From positions 1 through 15,548 of the forward strand of contig JBFFTH010000036.1 in assembly GCA_041571855.1 (NCBI GenBank): DNA of 15,548 bases, given 5' to 3'. Source of the stretch: JACKOF01 sp041571855. GTDB taxonomy: Bacteria; Pseudomonadota; Gammaproteobacteria; Pseudomonadales; Porticoccaceae. The notes under the pieces are model-generated. The model was not told the DNA's origin. It did no database searches and saw only the letters and a list, made by a program, of their open reading frames with translations. How positions within the stretch are numbered: the first letter of the stretch is position 1; each line of letters begins with the position of its first letter. Shown here piece after piece: positions 14,189 through 15,548 of the stretch. The position numbers were made by a program, and so were the translations under genes.

Positions 14189-15037
14189 CTAACGGGAATG
14201 GCGACCGCGGGAACGCAGCTTGTTTTCCCGCCGCTGCCGCTGTTTCTTCTCTTCGGGGGCAACCGGTCGCCGCGGTGGTTCTTTCAGGCCAGCCTGCCAA
14301 CAGAGGTCTGCGACTGCTGAATGATCCAGTTCCAGCCACTCTCCGGGCAGGGTATAGGAAGGCAGGAAGATAGGCCCAAAGCGCACCCGCTTAAGTCGAT
14401 TGACCTCGACTCCCTGTGATTCCCACAGGCGCCTCACCTCGCGATTGCGTCCTTCCATCAGGGTCACGGTAAACCAGCGATTGGCCCCTTTTGCCTGTCC
14501 GGGAACAATATCTGAAAATCGGGCAACGCCGTCTTCCAGCAACACACCGTCCTTGAGTCGCTGCAACATCTCTTCATCGACGTCACCATAGACTCTCACC
14601 GAGTATTCGCGGTCAATATTGCTTGAGGGATGCATCAGCTTGTTCGCCAGCCCGCCATCGTTAGTAAACAGCAACAGGCCACTGGTGTTGAAGTCCAGGC
14701 GGCCGACCGCCACCCAGCGCTCTCCCTTGAGACGCGGCAGCCGATCGAACACAGTCGGTCTTCCTTCGGGGTCAGAGCGACTACAGATTTCACCTTCAGG
14801 CTTATTGTAAAGCAGCACCCTGGTATAGCTGTGCCTGGTGGGGGTTTCTAGCCGACGACCATCCACAAAAATGGTGTCGGAAGGGATGACTCGATCACCG
14901 AGCTTTGCGACTTTGCCGTTTACCTGAATCCGACCGGATTCTATCCAGCGCTCAATTTCACGGCGCGAGGCTAAGCCGGCGGCCGCCAGCACTTTTTGTA
15001 ATCTCTCGGGGTTTTCAGTTTTTTTCATGGTGACCAT
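14189..15037 (-). CDS. rluB: 23S rRNA pseudouridine(2605) synthase
   Basis: A 282-residue member of the RsuA/RluB/E/F family. An N-terminal S4 RNA-binding domain (about 10-55, RLQKVLAAAGLASRREIERW) precedes the catalytic domain with VGRLDFNTSGLLLFTNDG (111-128), whose D115 is the catalytic aspartate. NKPEG, MHPS and EGRNREVRRLWE follow as expected. The strongly basic C-terminal tail (KKQRQRRENKLRSRGRHSR) is typical of RluB rather than the shorter RluE. The enzyme isomerises one uridine in the peptidyl-transferase region of 23S rRNA. The start may be the ATG at 15035-15037 or the one at 15026-15028; neither has a strong Shine-Dalgarno. It follows scpB by 15 nt, a common pairing. Confidence 0.94.
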   Translation of the reverse strand: MVTMKKTENPERLQKVLAAAGLASRREIERWIESGRIQVNGKVAKLGDRVIPSDTIFVDGRRLETPTRHSYTRVLLYNKPEGEICSRSDPEGRPTVFDRLPRLKGERWVAVGRLDFNTSGLLLFTNDGGLANKLMHPSSNIDREYSVRVYGDVDEEMLQRLKDGVLLEDGVARFSDIVPGQAKGANRWFTVTLMEGRNREVRRLWESQGVEVNRLKRVRFGPIFLPSYTLPGEWLELDHSAVADLCWQAGLKEPPRRPVAPEEKKQRQRRENKLRSRGRHSR

Positions 15038-15052
15038 TTGATAGGGATTCCG

Positions 15053-15548
15053 CTAGCCGGCATCTGAAATATCTGCTATTTCCTCGACAAGCGGGCTTTG
15101 CTCTTTTTCAGCGCTCTCTTGCCCGGGTTTGACACCAAGCGCAAGTTCCGGATCAATTTCACTGATATCCTTAATCTCACTCAGGGGCGGCAACTGATTG
15201 AGGTTCTCGAGATTGAAATAATCCAGAAACTGCTTCGTCGTGGCATAGAGAGCCGGTCGACCGGGCACATCGCGGTGCCCGACAACGCGCACCCACTCTC
15301 TTTCAAGCAATGTCTTGATGATCTGTGAACTCACCGAAACACCGCGGATATCTTCTATATCCCCCCTGGTGATAGGTTGCCGATAGGCAATTAATGCCAA
15401 CGTTTCCAGCAGCGCCCGGGAGTACTTCTGTGGCTTTTCTTCCCAAAGGCGATTGACCCATTCGGAAAGCTCCTGGCGAACCTGAAAACGGTACCCGCTG
15501 CCGGTTTTAACCAACTCAAAGCCGCGATCCCTGCAGGACAACTCTATA
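15053..15548 (-). CDS. scpB: Segregation and condensation protein B, 5' end outside the window
   Basis: The last 165 codons of ScpB, which with ScpA and SMC forms the bacterial condensin that compacts and helps segregate chromosomes. The fragment contains part of the first winged helix (FELVKTGSGYRFQVR), the strongly conserved LLETLALIAYRQPITRGDIEDIRGVSV, and the second winged helix with LLEREWVRVVGHRDVPGRPALYATT, then LDYFNLENLNQLPPL. An acidic C-terminal tail follows. A TTG at 15539-15541 lies in frame, but the frame stays open to the window edge and roughly the first 40-60 family residues are missing, so the true start is beyond 15548. scpB normally follows scpA and precedes rluB, as here. 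Confidence 0.94.
   Translation of the reverse strand, partial: IELSCRDRGFELVKTGSGYRFQVRQELSEWVNRLWEEKPQKYSRALLETLALIAYRQPITRGDIEDIRGVSVSSQIIKTLLEREWVRVVGHRDVPGRPALYATTKQFLDYFNLENLNQLPPLSEIKDISEIDPELALGVKPGQESAEKEQSPLVEEIADISDAG

Overview
The window is a stretch of chromosomal housekeeping DNA from a gammaproteobacterium of the Pseudomonas / Cellvibrionales-Halieaceae kind. The basis for that placement is gene order and protein type: gyrA, pheA, hisC, a fused tyrA-aroA, cmk, rpsA and ihfB in one direction, with mtaD, ubiG, mupP and yciK diverging from gyrA. This is the 'tyrA supra-operon' arrangement known from Pseudomonas. The species cannot be fixed from the sequence alone. There are no insertion sequences, phage genes, tRNA or rRNA genes, or CRISPR arrays.

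Layout. The left two thirds (positions 21 to 10354) is one minus-strand series read from right to left: gyrA, pheA, hisC, tyrA-aroA, cmk, a 541-bp gap, rpsA, ihfB. Spacing from gyrA to cmk is operon-like: 18 nt between gyrA and pheA, 38 nt between pheA and hisC, an ATGA overlap between hisC and tyrA-aroA, and a 1-nt overlap between tyrA-aroA and cmk. A divergent control region (10355-10668) separates gyrA from the plus-strand series mtaD, ubiG, mupP, yciK (10669-14167), where ubiG and mupP overlap by ATGA. At the right end rluB and a 5'-truncated scpB run on the minus strand and converge on yciK.

How the genes work together. PheA (chorismate to prephenate to phenylpyruvate), the HisC-type aminotransferase, and the TyrA-AroA fusion (shikimate-pathway step plus prephenate dehydrogenase) form an aromatic amino-acid block. 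It sits among genes for DNA topology (gyrA, ihfB), CMP recycling (cmk) and translation (rpsA). The divergent group combines nucleoside/methylthioadenosine deamination (mtaD), the ubiquinone O-methyltransferase (ubiG), a probable MurNAc-6-phosphate phosphatase of peptidoglycan recycling (mupP), and an SDR oxidoreductase of unknown role (yciK).

What stands out. No new multi-gene system is visible. The points worth a second look are: the long cmk-rpsA gap, with an unidentified 92-codon open frame and a structured S1 leader; the absence of serC between gyrA and pheA and of mtnA between gyrA and mtaD; an unusual GyrA-box (Met in place of Lys/Arg); TyrA nucleotide-binding residues suggesting NADP+ use; and an ihfB start with a strong hairpin in front of it and no visible Shine-Dalgarno sequence.
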